Source of the DNA: Agaribacillus aureus
GTDB taxonomy: Bacteria; Bacteroidota; Bacteroidia; Cytophagales; Cyclobacteriaceae
DNA: 64,000 nt
NCBI GenBank assembly: GCA_030442055.1
Contig: JAUJEB010000001.1
Coordinates: forward strand, 868,001 to 932,000
Direction: 5' to 3'
Part shown: positions 37,332 to 46,607 of the stretch, piece by piece
How positions within the stretch are numbered: position 1 is the stretch's first letter
Layout: every line of letters starts with the position of its first letter
Program-made: the position numbers and the translations under genes
The notes under the pieces: generated by a model
The model's input: the letters and a program-made list of their open reading frames with translations, nothing else
Told to the model about the DNA's origin: nothing
Databases searched by the model: none

Positions 37332-37607
37332 ATGCTGAAAGAAAAAATTTGTGATCACCTGGAAAACCTAAATATCAAGTTGCCCACGACATATAGTTGT
37401 GAAGAGTGCGTAAAAACAGGAGACACCTGGGTACATCTTAGAACCTGCCAGGAATGTGGCATTACACTATGCTGCGACTCATCTCCCAACAAACATGCTT
37501 CAAAACATGCCCGGGCACACGGTCATCCTGTAACTATATCCGCCGAGCCTGGCGAAACCTGGGCCTATTGTTATGAGCACAGACTAATGAAAATGAATGT
37601 GAGATAA
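37332..37607 (+). CDS. UBP-type zinc-finger protein, 91 aa
   Basis: The zinc ligands include C7, H9, C23, C26, C39, C42, C47, H55, H59 and H65 in the ZnF-UBP order (ICDHLENL, YSCEECVKTGDTWVHLRTCQ, ECGITLCC, HASKHARAHGHPV). In eukaryotes this fold binds the ubiquitin C-terminus. Bacterial single-domain versions exist, and they have no known ubiquitin role. The gene starts 26 bases after the receiver-flavoprotein gene and is likely the third gene of that module. It may dock the kinase or the flavoprotein through a free C-terminus (inference). Confidence 0.92.
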   Translation: MLKEKICDHLENLNIKLPTTYSCEECVKTGDTWVHLRTCQECGITLCCDSSPNKHASKHARAHGHPVTISAEPGETWAYCYEHRLMKMNVR

Positions 37608-37631
37608 TTGGTTTCGACACCACCTTTGTTT

Positions 37632-39242
37632 TCAGTTTGAATCCAGATCAGACGCCATTATTTGCTGTGCCAATTCATCGGAATCCTGGTATTGTTCCTG
37701 CAGCTTTCGTAATTCGGCCGTCATGTCTTGTCTGACTTCAAAGTAAATGTCATCTTCGAAAACATTGTTCATCTCGTGAGGATCTTTTTCCAGGTCGTAT
37801 AACTCCCACTCGTCAATATCATGATAAAAGTGGATAAGCTTATAACGATCCGTACGAACGCCATAATGTCGTTTCACAGCGTGGATACCGGGGTATTCAT
37901 AATAGTGATAATAAATTGATTTTCTCCATTCCGACGATGTTTCCGTCAATAGTGGCAGCAGGCTTTTTCCCTGCATATCTCCAGGAATTTCTGCGCCGAC
38001 CGCCTCCAGGAATGTTTCCGCAAAATCAAGATTTTGTACCAGGTTATTATTGATACTTCCGGCTTTTACTTTGCCGGGCCATCTCACGATCAGGGGTGTT
38101 CTGAAAGACTCTTCATACATAAAACGCTTATCAAACCAGCCATGCTCTCCCAGGTAAAAGCCCTGGTCGGAGGTATAAACCACCAGCGTATTCTCCGCTA
38201 GTCCGGTACTATCCAAATATTGCAATAAACGGCCTACGTTTTCATCTACAGACCGAATAGACGTCAAATAGTCTTGCATATAACGCTGGTACTTCCAGCT
38301 GGTCAACGCGTCGTTTTGGGGCGTGTTATTTTTGAAATTCTCATTGATAGGGCCATAAACCTTTTCCCAGTTTGCCTTTTCCTCATCGGACATCCGGTTA
38401 TAGTCATTTAAATGCGCCCGTGAGTACCATGATAAAAAATCCTTAAACCCCAGGGAATCGACTATTTTCGGTTTAATCTTGTTATCATTTGTCAGGCCCA
38501 TGTGATCACTTATCCTCATCTCCGCCTCCCTGGCCGCTGCGCCACGGTTTTGATAATCGTCAAATAAAGAGGGCGGTTCGGGGTATGTTTGCCTGCCGAT
38601 ATCTGACAAATGATTCTGAGCGGGCCACCATTCCCTGTGAGGCGCCTTGTGCTGGTACATCAGCATAAAGGGTTTTTCCTGATCCCTTTTCGTACCCAAC
38701 CATTCAAGGGCAATATCTGTAATGACATCGGTGACATAACCTGTTTCCTTTACCACACCCCCGGGCGTCCTGAATTCCGGATGGTAATAATGCCCCTGAC
38801 CGGGTAATACCTTCCAGAAATCGAATCCGGTCGGAGTCGATTTTAAATGCCACTTACCAATCATAGCTGTTTCATAGCCAGCAGCCTGCATTAATTTTGG
38901 CAAAGTTTGCTGGCTGCTGTCAAAAACCTGAATATTATCTCGCAATCCATTGATGTGACTATGTTTTCCCGTCAATATAACCGCCCGGCTGGGAGAACAT
39001 ATGGAATTAGTGACAAAGGCTTTATCAAAACGCATGCCTTCCTGTGCCAGCCGGTCTATATTAGGTGTATTAATCAGATTCGAGCCATAGGCGCTGATGG
39101 CCTGATAAGCATGGTCGTCGGTCATGATAAATACGATATTTGGCCTCTTGGATTGGACGGCCTTTTCCTGCGCAGGCTGACAGCTGACAAGCACCAAACC
39201 CACAACTACCCATAATTTAAATGTAATTTCACATCGATTCAT
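37632..39242 (-). CDS. sulfatase (S1 family) lipoprotein
   Basis: This 536-aa protein has a lipoprotein signal (VVVGLVLVSC, Cys21). The sulfatase start is PNIVFIMTDDHAYQAISAYG with the metal Asp pair. The CSPSR motif has Cys82, which a formylglycine-generating enzyme must oxidise, and is followed by AVILTGKHSH. Later motifs are AMIGKWHLKS, FMLMYQHKAPHREW and VVYTSDQGFYLGEHGWFDKR. It removes sulfate esters from glycans at the cell surface or in the periplasm; the substrate is not known. The maturation enzyme is not in this window. It is not next to the mannan genes. Confidence 0.93.
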   Translation of the reverse strand: MNRCEITFKLWVVVGLVLVSCQPAQEKAVQSKRPNIVFIMTDDHAYQAISAYGSNLINTPNIDRLAQEGMRFDKAFVTNSICSPSRAVILTGKHSHINGLRDNIQVFDSSQQTLPKLMQAAGYETAMIGKWHLKSTPTGFDFWKVLPGQGHYYHPEFRTPGGVVKETGYVTDVITDIALEWLGTKRDQEKPFMLMYQHKAPHREWWPAQNHLSDIGRQTYPEPPSLFDDYQNRGAAAREAEMRISDHMGLTNDNKIKPKIVDSLGFKDFLSWYSRAHLNDYNRMSDEEKANWEKVYGPINENFKNNTPQNDALTSWKYQRYMQDYLTSIRSVDENVGRLLQYLDSTGLAENTLVVYTSDQGFYLGEHGWFDKRFMYEESFRTPLIVRWPGKVKAGSINNNLVQNLDFAETFLEAVGAEIPGDMQGKSLLPLLTETSSEWRKSIYYHYYEYPGIHAVKRHYGVRTDRYKLIHFYHDIDEWELYDLEKDPHEMNNVFEDDIYFEVRQDMTAELRKLQEQYQDSDELAQQIMASDLDSN

Positions 39243-39572
39243 ACCTAAGGTTAATTTATTTCATGAAACAGGCCAATATAGTACTTTATGCTAAATATTA
39301 AAATACAGAACGAGCAGTATATTCACCAGCTTTGCAGCACTGGTAAAACCAGGGGGTTTTTACAGTCTTCGGCCGTGATGGCAACAGGGTAACAGTCTTG
39401 TATTTGACCGTCGGAAACTTATTAAAAAGAAGCTTCCCTCTTCATGGTTATCTCAGGTAATCCGCCTTTTTATTCGAAAGTAAATATCTGATAATCAATT
39501 TGTTATATTGGTTATTTTTTTGTTGGCACAATACTTGATATTTATTGGGCAGGACTGAAAACTCTCTATGTT
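39243..39572. other. intergenic region, divergent promoters
   Basis: These 330 AT-rich bases separate the sulfatase and repeat-protein starts. No frame or strong hairpin is seen. T-rich runs at about 39500-39535 lie where a promoter for the repeat protein would be, without an exact TAnnTTTG match. Confidence 0.4.
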
Positions 39573-40691
39573 ATGAAAAAGATATTAATAATTACTACTA
39601 TAATAGCCGGGCTTTCAATTTTCAATAGTCAGGCTCAAACATTTATCACTGCCGGCGGGATACACTTAAGCTGGAATATCCCACTTGCCGTTTCGGATGT
39701 GGTCACTTATGACTACCCGGGGTACATCTGGGTACATACTGAAAGATTTAGATTTAACGGACGCCTGACCTTCAGATTGATCCTGAAGGATGGACCAACA
39801 TACGTTGAATTACACCTGAACCGTTTTGGGCGCGTACTTGATAGGGTTTATCATGATTATTATCCATTGGTTAATCACACGTGTTATGATTGTGGGTTTC
39901 ACAGTTACTATTATCACAACTATTATTATCCGGCCTTTATTAATTTCAGGATAAGACCTCATTATTTCTATCACAGGCCCTATTATAGAAATACATATGT
40001 CTATAATTATAACCACTTCTATTATCATAAAAACTACTACAGGGACAGACCTGTCAGCAGAAGATACAATAATAATAACTCCAGGAGACATTCCTATGGC
40101 AACAACAAAGCCTACCGAAGTGAGGCAACGCGAAGCAGAAGGAACGGGGATTATAACAGTAGTGCCAGAAGAAGCAGCCAAAACAGCAGCGTCCGAAGCC
40201 GGAGAAGTGGCAGCAACGGTCAAAGCGGTAGGGTCCAAAGTCGAAGAAGCGGTAGCAGTACCAGCCGAAACGGTACGGTCCAAAGCAGAAGAAGTGGCAG
40301 CAGTACCAGCCGAAGCGGTACCGTCCAAAGCAGAAGAAGTGGCACCAGTGCCAGTCGAAGTGGTACCGTCCAAAGTAGAAGAAGCGGCAGCAGCATCCAA
40401 AATGGGCGTACTCAAAGTAGGTCAAGCAAGAGTTACAGCCAACAAAGCCGGGTCCAAAGCAGGGGAAGTAGTGGTACTGCCTATAAAAGTCGTCCTCAAA
40501 GCAGAAGGGTGGAAAACAACCATAAAACCCCGTCTGCAAGATCGAGCAAGGGGACCAGTTACAAAAGCAGCCGGCAAGGCAGATCAGAAAGCAGTGGCCG
40601 CACCAGCCAACGCAAGGTAACACCCCAAAAACGTAGTAATTCATCTGCCTCTTCCAGCAGCAGTTCCCGATCAAGGCGTAGAGGGCAGTAA
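39573..40691 (+). CDS. exported basic protein with Tyr/His-rich middle and Arg/Ser repeats
   Basis: This 372-aa protein has a signal peptide (MKKILIITTIIAGLSIFNSQ). A folded-looking N-terminal domain runs to about residue 100 (WNIPLAVSDVVTYDYPGYIW). A Tyr/His-rich stretch at about 105-165 (YYHNYYYPAFINFRIRPHYF) has only two Cys just before it. A low-complexity Arg/Ser tail at about 165-372 includes 15-residue repeats of VQSRRSGSSTSRSGT encoded by a 45-bp tandem repeat (40233-40412). The very basic tail should bind acidic surfaces such as DNA or polysaccharide; this is inference. A clean terminator follows. Confidence 0.82.
   Translation: MKKILIITTIIAGLSIFNSQAQTFITAGGIHLSWNIPLAVSDVVTYDYPGYIWVHTERFRFNGRLTFRLILKDGPTYVELHLNRFGRVLDRVYHDYYPLVNHTCYDCGFHSYYYHNYYYPAFINFRIRPHYFYHRPYYRNTYVYNYNHFYYHKNYYRDRPVSRRYNNNNSRRHSYGNNKAYRSEATRSRRNGDYNSSARRSSQNSSVRSRRSGSNGQSGRVQSRRSGSSTSRNGTVQSRRSGSSTSRSGTVQSRRSGTSASRSGTVQSRRSGSSIQNGRTQSRSSKSYSQQSRVQSRGSSGTAYKSRPQSRRVENNHKTPSARSSKGTSYKSSRQGRSESSGRTSQRKVTPQKRSNSSASSSSSSRSRRRGQ
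40233..40412 (+). repeat. 45-bp in-frame tandem repeat, about four copies
   Basis: Copies begin with GTCCAAAG at 40233, 40278, 40323 and 40368; the last is degenerate. Each encodes 15 residues of the form VQSRRSGSSTSRxGT. The period is a multiple of three, so copy number can change without breaking the frame. Confidence 0.9.
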
Positions 40692-40710
40692 ATCATAACA
40701 TAAATAAGCA

Positions 40711-40740
40711 AGAGCTTCACCTGTGTGAGGCTCTTTTTTT
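40711..40740 (+). terminator. Rho-independent terminator
   Basis: The stem AGAGCTTCAC / GTGAGGCTCT has one G-T wobble and a short CTGT loop. It is followed by a run of T, 20 bases after the stop of the repeat protein. Confidence 0.9.
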
Positions 40741-40827
40741 TACGCCAGAATTCCACTAGGTTTGCAAAATATCAAAGAGGATATGTCGTTGTTTATTTGA
40801 TTTAAATTGGACCCTTGACCCTTAATT

Positions 40828-43182
40828 GTGAATAACCGGTTTGCAGATGCTTTAATATCCTTTAAGTCCCTCACCAAAAAAATTGCGGATTCCTGGAAAA
40901 ACAGGCCCTGGTACAAATCCTTAACCCGCGCGGTGCTCATTTTATTTCTGATGAGTATTGCAGGCATGGCAGCGTTTTACTGGAGTATCCACCTTGGTTT
41001 TTTTGGTCCTATTCCATCGCAGCAGGAACTCCGGAATATACAAAACCACGTGGCTTCGGAAGTATATTCAGCAGATAGTGTGTTATTGGGCAAGTACTAT
41101 CTACAGGAGCGTACTGATATTAGTTTTGATCAGTTACCACCTCATTTCATCCAGGCTTTGCTGGCCACGGAAGATGTCAGGTTTTATGAGCATTCCGGTG
41201 TCGATAGACGAAGTCTTTTCCGGGTTTTATTCAAAAGCATATTATTGGGGGATGAATCTTCGGGTGGCGGCAGTACCATCACGCAACAACTGGCCAAAAA
41301 TATTTTTCCCAGGAAAAGAAATAAATTTTTGTCTACGCCAATAAATAAGCTGAAAGAAATAATCGTCGCCAGAAAGTTGGAGGCCATCTATTCCAAGGAA
41401 GAAATATTGACCTTATATCTCAACACCGTTTCTTTTGGTGAAAATGCTTTTGGGATTAAAACGGCTTCCGAAAGATTTTTCAGCGTTAAGCCAAAACAAC
41501 TTAATCACCAGGAAGCCGCCGTTTTAGTAGGGTTGTTGAAGGCGACCAATACCTACAATCCCAGGCTGCATCCCAACAAATCTATCGAGCGAAGAAACCT
41601 GGTGATTAACCAGATGGCCAGGTACGATTACCTGACCAGGGCAGCTGCGGATTCTTTAAAATCATTGCCGCTGGTTCTAAGATACAAACAATACAACCAC
41701 AATCAGGGTATCGCCACCTATTTTAGAGAGCACATTCGTCGCAGGTTAAATGAATGGTGCCGGGAAAACGAAAAACCGGATGGCACTTCCTTCAACCTTT
41801 ATACCGATGGTCTCAAAATCTATACTACCATTAATGCCAGGATGCAGCGATACGCTGAAAATGCTTTGCAGACACATATGGCCGAATTGCAAGCTACATT
41901 CAACGAGCATTGGGGGAAAACCAAACCATGGACAAAAAACCGGCAGATATTACTTAATGCCAGAAATAAAAGCCACCGGTATAAAAAACTAAAAGCTTCC
42001 GGTCTTTCAGAAAATGAGATTGACAAGGTATTTCTCAAACCGGTGAATATGAAAATCTTCACATGGGCTGGCGAAGAGGAAAAAGAAATGAGTCCACTGG
42101 ATTCCATCAAACATTATTTACAATTTCTACAGGCGGGATTTATGGCTATGGAGCCCAGGTCGGGTAATGTATTGGCTTGGGTCGGAGGCATAAATCATAA
42201 GTATTTCAAATTTGATCACGTCAATATCAATACTAAACGACAGGTAGGTTCCACATTCAAACCGATCGTTTATGCTACCGCCCTTGAAAATGGTGTGGAA
42301 CCCTGTGATTTTGTAAGGGCACGGCGTGTTACCTATAAAAATTTTGAAGACTGGTCCCCCGGGAACGCCAATGACAACTACGAAGGTTCCTATTCAGTGA
42401 AAGGGGCTTTGACCCATTCAGTAAATACCGTGTCGGTTAAGGTATTAAAAAGGGCTACCATTAACAAAACCGTAGCTTTAGCCAAGGCTATGGGCATTCA
42501 AAGTGATATTCCAAAAGTGCCCTCTATTGCCCTAGGCACCCCAAATATCTCTTTGTATGAAATGGTCAATGCCTTTGCCACTTTTGCCAACCACGGTGTT
42601 GTAAGCCATCCAAATTTTCTGCTGAAGATTACAGATAAAGACGGCAATATATTAGAAAATTTCCAAAGGGATCCTCTGGGTGAACAAGTTATGAGCACAC
42701 AGACGGCCGACATGATGGTGGAGATGATGAGAAATGTGGTTAACAAAGGTACCGCTGCGCGGCTTAGAACCAAATACCAACTGCAGAACGACATTGCCGG
42801 AAAAACAGGTACGACACAATCTCATGCCGACGGCTGGTTTATGGGTTTCACGCCCGAGCTGGTGGCTGGTGTATGGGTAGGTTCTGATGATCCTAACATT
42901 CATTTCAGAAGTATTACCTATGGCCAGGGCGCTGCAATGGCGTTACCGATCTGGGCATTATTTATCAAACAGTTAAATAAAGACCGGCAGCTAAATCATT
43001 ATACAAAGGCAAAATTTAGCACGCCTGGCAATACTGTTCGTACGTTAATGGATTGTGAAGATTACCGGGATCGCAGGTCCTTTATAGATGAGATATTTGC
43101 CAAAATATTAAAAAAACGCGACAGGCCGAAACCGAAACGCACCAAAACACGGCGGCAGCGCAGGAAAAAAAGGAACAATTAG
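40828..43182 (+). CDS. penicillin-binding protein 1A, bifunctional
   Basis: This 784-aa protein starts at a GTG at 40828, since the next in-frame ATG falls in the membrane segment. The N-terminal membrane helix is AVLILFLMSIAGMAAFYW. The glycosyltransferase (GT51) domain has catalytic Glu in LLATEDVRFYEHSGVD and GGGSTITQQLAKNIF. The transpeptidase domain has the SxxK motif GSTFKP, the SxN motif THSVNTV and KTGTTQSHADGWF. It builds and crosslinks peptidoglycan on the outer face of the inner membrane. The tail is strongly basic (RPKPKRTKTRRQRRKKRNN). It is a housekeeping gene and stands alone. Confidence 0.96.
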   Translation: MNNRFADALISFKSLTKKIADSWKNRPWYKSLTRAVLILFLMSIAGMAAFYWSIHLGFFGPIPSQQELRNIQNHVASEVYSADSVLLGKYYLQERTDISFDQLPPHFIQALLATEDVRFYEHSGVDRRSLFRVLFKSILLGDESSGGGSTITQQLAKNIFPRKRNKFLSTPINKLKEIIVARKLEAIYSKEEILTLYLNTVSFGENAFGIKTASERFFSVKPKQLNHQEAAVLVGLLKATNTYNPRLHPNKSIERRNLVINQMARYDYLTRAAADSLKSLPLVLRYKQYNHNQGIATYFREHIRRRLNEWCRENEKPDGTSFNLYTDGLKIYTTINARMQRYAENALQTHMAELQATFNEHWGKTKPWTKNRQILLNARNKSHRYKKLKASGLSENEIDKVFLKPVNMKIFTWAGEEEKEMSPLDSIKHYLQFLQAGFMAMEPRSGNVLAWVGGINHKYFKFDHVNINTKRQVGSTFKPIVYATALENGVEPCDFVRARRVTYKNFEDWSPGNANDNYEGSYSVKGALTHSVNTVSVKVLKRATINKTVALAKAMGIQSDIPKVPSIALGTPNISLYEMVNAFATFANHGVVSHPNFLLKITDKDGNILENFQRDPLGEQVMSTQTADMMVEMMRNVVNKGTAARLRTKYQLQNDIAGKTGTTQSHADGWFMGFTPELVAGVWVGSDDPNIHFRSITYGQGAAMALPIWALFIKQLNKDRQLNHYTKAKFSTPGNTVRTLMDCEDYRDRRSFIDEIFAKILKKRDRPKPKRTKTRRQRRKKRNN

Positions 43183-43295
43183 GGGGAAAGATATCCCTTT
43201 TACCCTCGTTACTCGTGCGCAACGCTTGGTATTCCCGATAAATAGCCTTAATATTCGGCCTTCATTTGTTTAACTTTAGGATCGATACTCGCCAT

Positions 43296-44300
43296 ATGAC
43301 AAGCTCAAGGATTACAGGAATAGGACATTATGTACCGGAAAACATCGTAACCAATGATGATTTATCCAAATTAATGGATACGACCGATGAATGGATCGTG
43401 GAAAGAACAGGCATTCATCAACGAAGATTCCTGGATCCGGAGAAAGATACCGTGGCGAATATGTCCGCCAAAGCTACCCATATGGCACTGGAGAGGGCAA
43501 ATTTGAAAGTTGAAGACATTGAGTTTATTGTATTTGCCACCATTACACCCGATTACTTCTTTCCCGGATCAGGTGTATTACTGCAACGGGAATTAGGTTT
43601 GGAAGGCATTGGCGCCCTTGATATTCGCAATGCTTGCTCGGGATTTATTTACGCACTTTCTGTAGCCGACCAGTTTATTAAAACAGGTATGTACAAAACT
43701 ATACTGGTGATTGGCGCTGAAATTCAGTCTACGGCCCTGGATCTAACTACCAGGGGACGTGGAACAGCGGTAATTTTCGGGGATGGCGCAGGGGCGGCGA
43801 TACTGCAGGCTTCTGAAGAAAATGGCGCCGGTGTATTGTCTACTCACCTTCATTCCGACGGTCGCTACGCCGAGGAGTTGTATGTAAAAGACCCCGGAAG
43901 TAGTCGTCCACATGCTGAACGACAAGCGGAACAGATCCTTGATACCTCTTCCTTTAAAGTGCATATGAATGGCAATGCTGTATTTAAGCATGCCGTTGTT
44001 AAATTTTCGGAGGTCATTCACGAAGCGCTGAACGCCAATGATGTCGAGGTTGAAGATATTGATTTACTCATACCGCATCAGGCCAATTTAAGAATCAGCA
44101 AATTCCTACAAAGCTCGCTGAAACTCCCCGATGAAAAGGTTTATAATAACATCATGAAATATGGCAACACAACGGCGGCCTCCATTCCTATTGCCTTGAG
44201 TGAAGCCTGGGACGAAGGCAAAATCAAAGCCAACCACCTGGTGTGCCTTGCGGCATTTGGCAGCGGCTTTACCTGGGCTTCGGCATTGATAAAATGGTAG
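43296..44300 (+). CDS. fabH: 3-oxoacyl-ACP synthase III (FabH)
   Basis: This protein has about 334 aa from the ATG at 43296; a TTG at 43266 would add ten residues unlike FabH. The start MTSSRITGIGHYVPENIVTN is typical. The catalytic triad is visible: Cys in IRNACSGFIYALS (about 113), His in LIPHQANLRI (about 260) and Asn in KYGNTTAASIPIAL (about 290). It starts fatty-acid synthesis by joining acetyl- or branched acyl-CoA to malonyl-ACP. The gene is standalone and not in a fab operon here. Its 3' end faces a glycosyltransferase gene 14 bases away. Confidence 0.94.
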   Translation: MTSSRITGIGHYVPENIVTNDDLSKLMDTTDEWIVERTGIHQRRFLDPEKDTVANMSAKATHMALERANLKVEDIEFIVFATITPDYFFPGSGVLLQRELGLEGIGALDIRNACSGFIYALSVADQFIKTGMYKTILVIGAEIQSTALDLTTRGRGTAVIFGDGAGAAILQASEENGAGVLSTHLHSDGRYAEELYVKDPGSSRPHAERQAEQILDTSSFKVHMNGNAVFKHAVVKFSEVIHEALNANDVEVEDIDLLIPHQANLRISKFLQSSLKLPDEKVYNNIMKYGNTTAASIPIALSEAWDEGKIKANHLVCLAAFGSGFTWASALIKW

Positions 44301-44313
44301 ATAGCCGGATTTG

Positions 44314-45345
44314 TCAGGCCTTCGATGTTTGATCTCCTGCGGAAACAGAGGTATTGGAAGCGACGGTTTTGTCGAAATGTTCTTGCTTTACGTTCAGTAC
44401 CTTTTCGTAAATACCGATAATCTTTTTGGCAATAGTGTTTATTTCCAGGTGTTGAATGTCTCTTCTTCCGGTAGTTTCCCGGCCAAAATGCAGGGCCATA
44501 CTAACTTTCTCTTTCATATCTTCTGCAGTCGATGCCGTCAGATAGCAACCTTCGGTTTTTCCAATAATTTCACTCACGTCTCCCACATCGGTGGAGACAA
44601 TGGGACAATTGCTGGCCATGGCTTCCTTGATCACATTAGGAGAGCCTTCCAGTAAGGAGGCCAATACAAGTACATCGGCACTGTTAATATAAGCCGGAAT
44701 ATTTTCGGGAGCTGTGGGATAGGGATTGAGTACTTGCCAGGAAGGATCCGCAGCCAATGCTTCCGCTTCTTTCAGCAACGCAAAATTCTTGATCACATAA
44801 GTGGGGTGCCCAAGAAACAGGATCACTTTCTTATCGATATCTATGCCCAGCTTCTTCCTGGTCGCCTCCTTATCGCGGGGTTGAAACTTCTCAAAATTGA
44901 CACCATTCGGTACAACTGCTGCCTTTGACTTTAAAGCAACACCTTCGAGAAGTTTTTCAGATTTAACAATAATGGCACTGACCAGAGGCTGCAGCAACCT
45001 GACCAACATGCGATCCACTCGTATTCTTACTTTCTCATCACCACTTAACCCGCCTGAGCCGTATACATCCGAACCCATCAGGGAAACCACGACGGGAACA
45101 CCGCTGAATGTCAGAAGGGCTACCCAGGCACTATAAGAATAATGTGCGTGAATAACATCGCATTTGTTCCGCTTCAAATATCTCCTCAGACCGAATATAC
45201 TTTTAATGTAGCCTTTTAATCCTCCGGCTGGAATAATAAAATAGTCGAGGTCAATACCATTCTGCTGTAAAGAATCTCCCTGACTCTTGATGAATGGAAT
45301 AATATCAAAACTCGGTCTTTTTCTACTTATAAAAAGTACTTTCAT
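44314..45345 (-). CDS. glycosyltransferase, GT4 family
   Basis: This protein has about 343 aa from the ATG at 45345 (MKVLFISRKRPSFDIIPFI); an ATG at 45366 adds seven residues. The N-terminal Rossmann half has CDVIHAHYSYSAWVALLTF and VPVVVSLMGSDVYG. The C-terminal donor-binding half has VVPNGVNFEKFQPRDKE, VILFLGHPTYVIKNF and the EX7E-type ADVLVLASLLEGSPNVIKEA. It transfers a sugar from a nucleotide donor to a glycan or lipid on the cytoplasmic side. With the polysaccharide deacetylase upstream it probably belongs to surface-glycan synthesis. The product is not known. Confidence 0.92.
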   Translation of the reverse strand: MKVLFISRKRPSFDIIPFIKSQGDSLQQNGIDLDYFIIPAGGLKGYIKSIFGLRRYLKRNKCDVIHAHYSYSAWVALLTFSGVPVVVSLMGSDVYGSGGLSGDEKVRIRVDRMLVRLLQPLVSAIIVKSEKLLEGVALKSKAAVVPNGVNFEKFQPRDKEATRKKLGIDIDKKVILFLGHPTYVIKNFALLKEAEALAADPSWQVLNPYPTAPENIPAYINSADVLVLASLLEGSPNVIKEAMASNCPIVSTDVGDVSEIIGKTEGCYLTASTAEDMKEKVSMALHFGRETTGRRDIQHLEINTIAKKIIGIYEKVLNVKQEHFDKTVASNTSVSAGDQTSKA

Positions 45346-45493
45346 GTGTTTATAATCGATTTTCATTGGTCACATGGAACCGCGCATATTATAATCATTG
45401 CCCTTGCGCCTCCGCTAAAGCTACGGCGACACGCGGTGTGTGTCGATCAAGTCATGCTTGGTTTCATGTGTTCATAATTTATTTTTTTGGTCA
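45340..45493. repeat. imperfect direct repeat around the glycosyltransferase start
   Basis: TTTCATGTGTTTATAAT followed by ATTTT and TTGGTCA (45340-45372) recurs with small changes at 45472-45493. The first copy holds the glycosyltransferase start codons on the minus strand. The second lies 130 bases upstream, just after the deacetylase stop, and its ATG is followed quickly by a stop. It looks like a duplicated translation-start region. Confidence 0.5.
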
Positions 45494-45516
45494 GGCAGGG
45501 TCACCGGTGCTTATTT

Positions 45517-46410
45517 TCATTGCTCAACATTGTTAGTCCATCCAAAATTATTTTTCTTTCGCCTGTCAGGCGCAAAAAATGCCCAGACGCCGCTAGCTTT
45601 TACTATGAGTTCATCCATCGTACAAGAATCATTCATACTTAATCGCTTGAGCTTGAAAGGATCCGTATGGATCGTATTAAAACCCGCATCAACAGTTACT
45701 CCGTGGGTATAACCAGCTTCTCTGGAAAGCCGGATATCCCTGTCGGAATAATCACCGTTCGGATAGGCAATGGTATTGATAGTTAACGCGTATTCGTTTT
45801 CCAGTTTTTCTTTCGATCCAAGAATCTCTTCCCTCGCCTCCTCCTCGTTACACCGTGGCAAACAGGGGTGAAACAGGGTGTGGGCCTGCATATTTACCAT
45901 TTCTTTCATTTCTAGTATCTGTTCCCTGGTCATAGCCTCGGGGTTATCAAACTCCTTATCCTGCTCAAACCCTACCGTTGAAAGGGCCTCCAACCGCTCT
46001 TTGTTAGACTGGTGTTTTAATTCCAAAGACGAAAAGGAAGATTGCTTAAAATTGAACCAGAAGTGCCTGTTTGTGTCAATAATAGAAGCGCATAAAAAAA
46101 TGGTAACAGGTATATTGAATTCTCTAATGACCGGCAACATTTCATAATTGCCGATATGGCCATCGTCGAAGGTGATAATCAAAGCTTTTTTTGGAATGCC
46201 GGATAGGTCCTTGTTTTGGCACGCCTGGATGAAATCATTTAAATGAATGAGGTTATATTTCCCGGACAGGTATCTAAATATTTCTTCTGCTTTTTCTTTG
46301 TCGAGATCGTGGAATAGTAAGATACTAACCTTATTTCTTTGCAACAGCTCACGAAAGATGAACGGTAATCTCGAAAGCCTTAGCAACTTAAAAATTAATG
46401 TTCTCATCAT
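45517..46410 (-). CDS. polysaccharide deacetylase family protein
   Basis: This 297-aa protein has a NodB-type fold. The metal motif is ALIITFDDGHIGNY (Asp-Asp) with a second-ligand region in VNMQAHTLFHPCLPRC. A later motif is IAYPNGDYSDRDIRLSREAG. The N-terminus (MMRTLIFKLLRLSRLPFIF) may be a weak membrane contact. Members remove acetyl groups from GlcNAc-type glycans or act in glycan export. The glycosyltransferase gene follows on the same strand after about 150 bases, so the two may share a pathway. About 200 bases upstream hold nothing clear. Confidence 0.9.
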   Translation of the reverse strand: MMRTLIFKLLRLSRLPFIFRELLQRNKVSILLFHDLDKEKAEEIFRYLSGKYNLIHLNDFIQACQNKDLSGIPKKALIITFDDGHIGNYEMLPVIREFNIPVTIFLCASIIDTNRHFWFNFKQSSFSSLELKHQSNKERLEALSTVGFEQDKEFDNPEAMTREQILEMKEMVNMQAHTLFHPCLPRCNEEEAREEILGSKEKLENEYALTINTIAYPNGDYSDRDIRLSREAGYTHGVTVDAGFNTIHTDPFKLKRLSMNDSCTMDELIVKASGVWAFFAPDRRKKNNFGWTNNVEQ

Positions 46411-46607
46411 AATTTAACACAGGACTTCTTCGGATACCTTTGGGGATTGACCGTTGTTTTAAACGGTTTAATGCCTAAAACTATTAATATAATTATTTTT
46501 TTTCCAAATATAATACAAAAATACCGAACAACTAATACCAATGAATTTTTTCTATTTGCATTTTGCGTAGTTTTTGAAATAAGATCAACCCAGGTCCCGT
46601 AGATGGA

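Noticed and set aside
40233-40412. Regular repeats that could suggest a CRISPR array
   Set aside because: They are contiguous 45-bp units with no spacers, in frame in a coding gene, and no cas genes are present.
39997-40674. Long frames on both strands inside the repeat protein (e.g. Ala/Glu/Val-rich and Cys/Phe-rich products)
   Set aside because: They are other-frame readings of the same 45-bp repeat and Arg/Ser codons. The signal peptide, terminator and start context support only the 39573-40691 frame.
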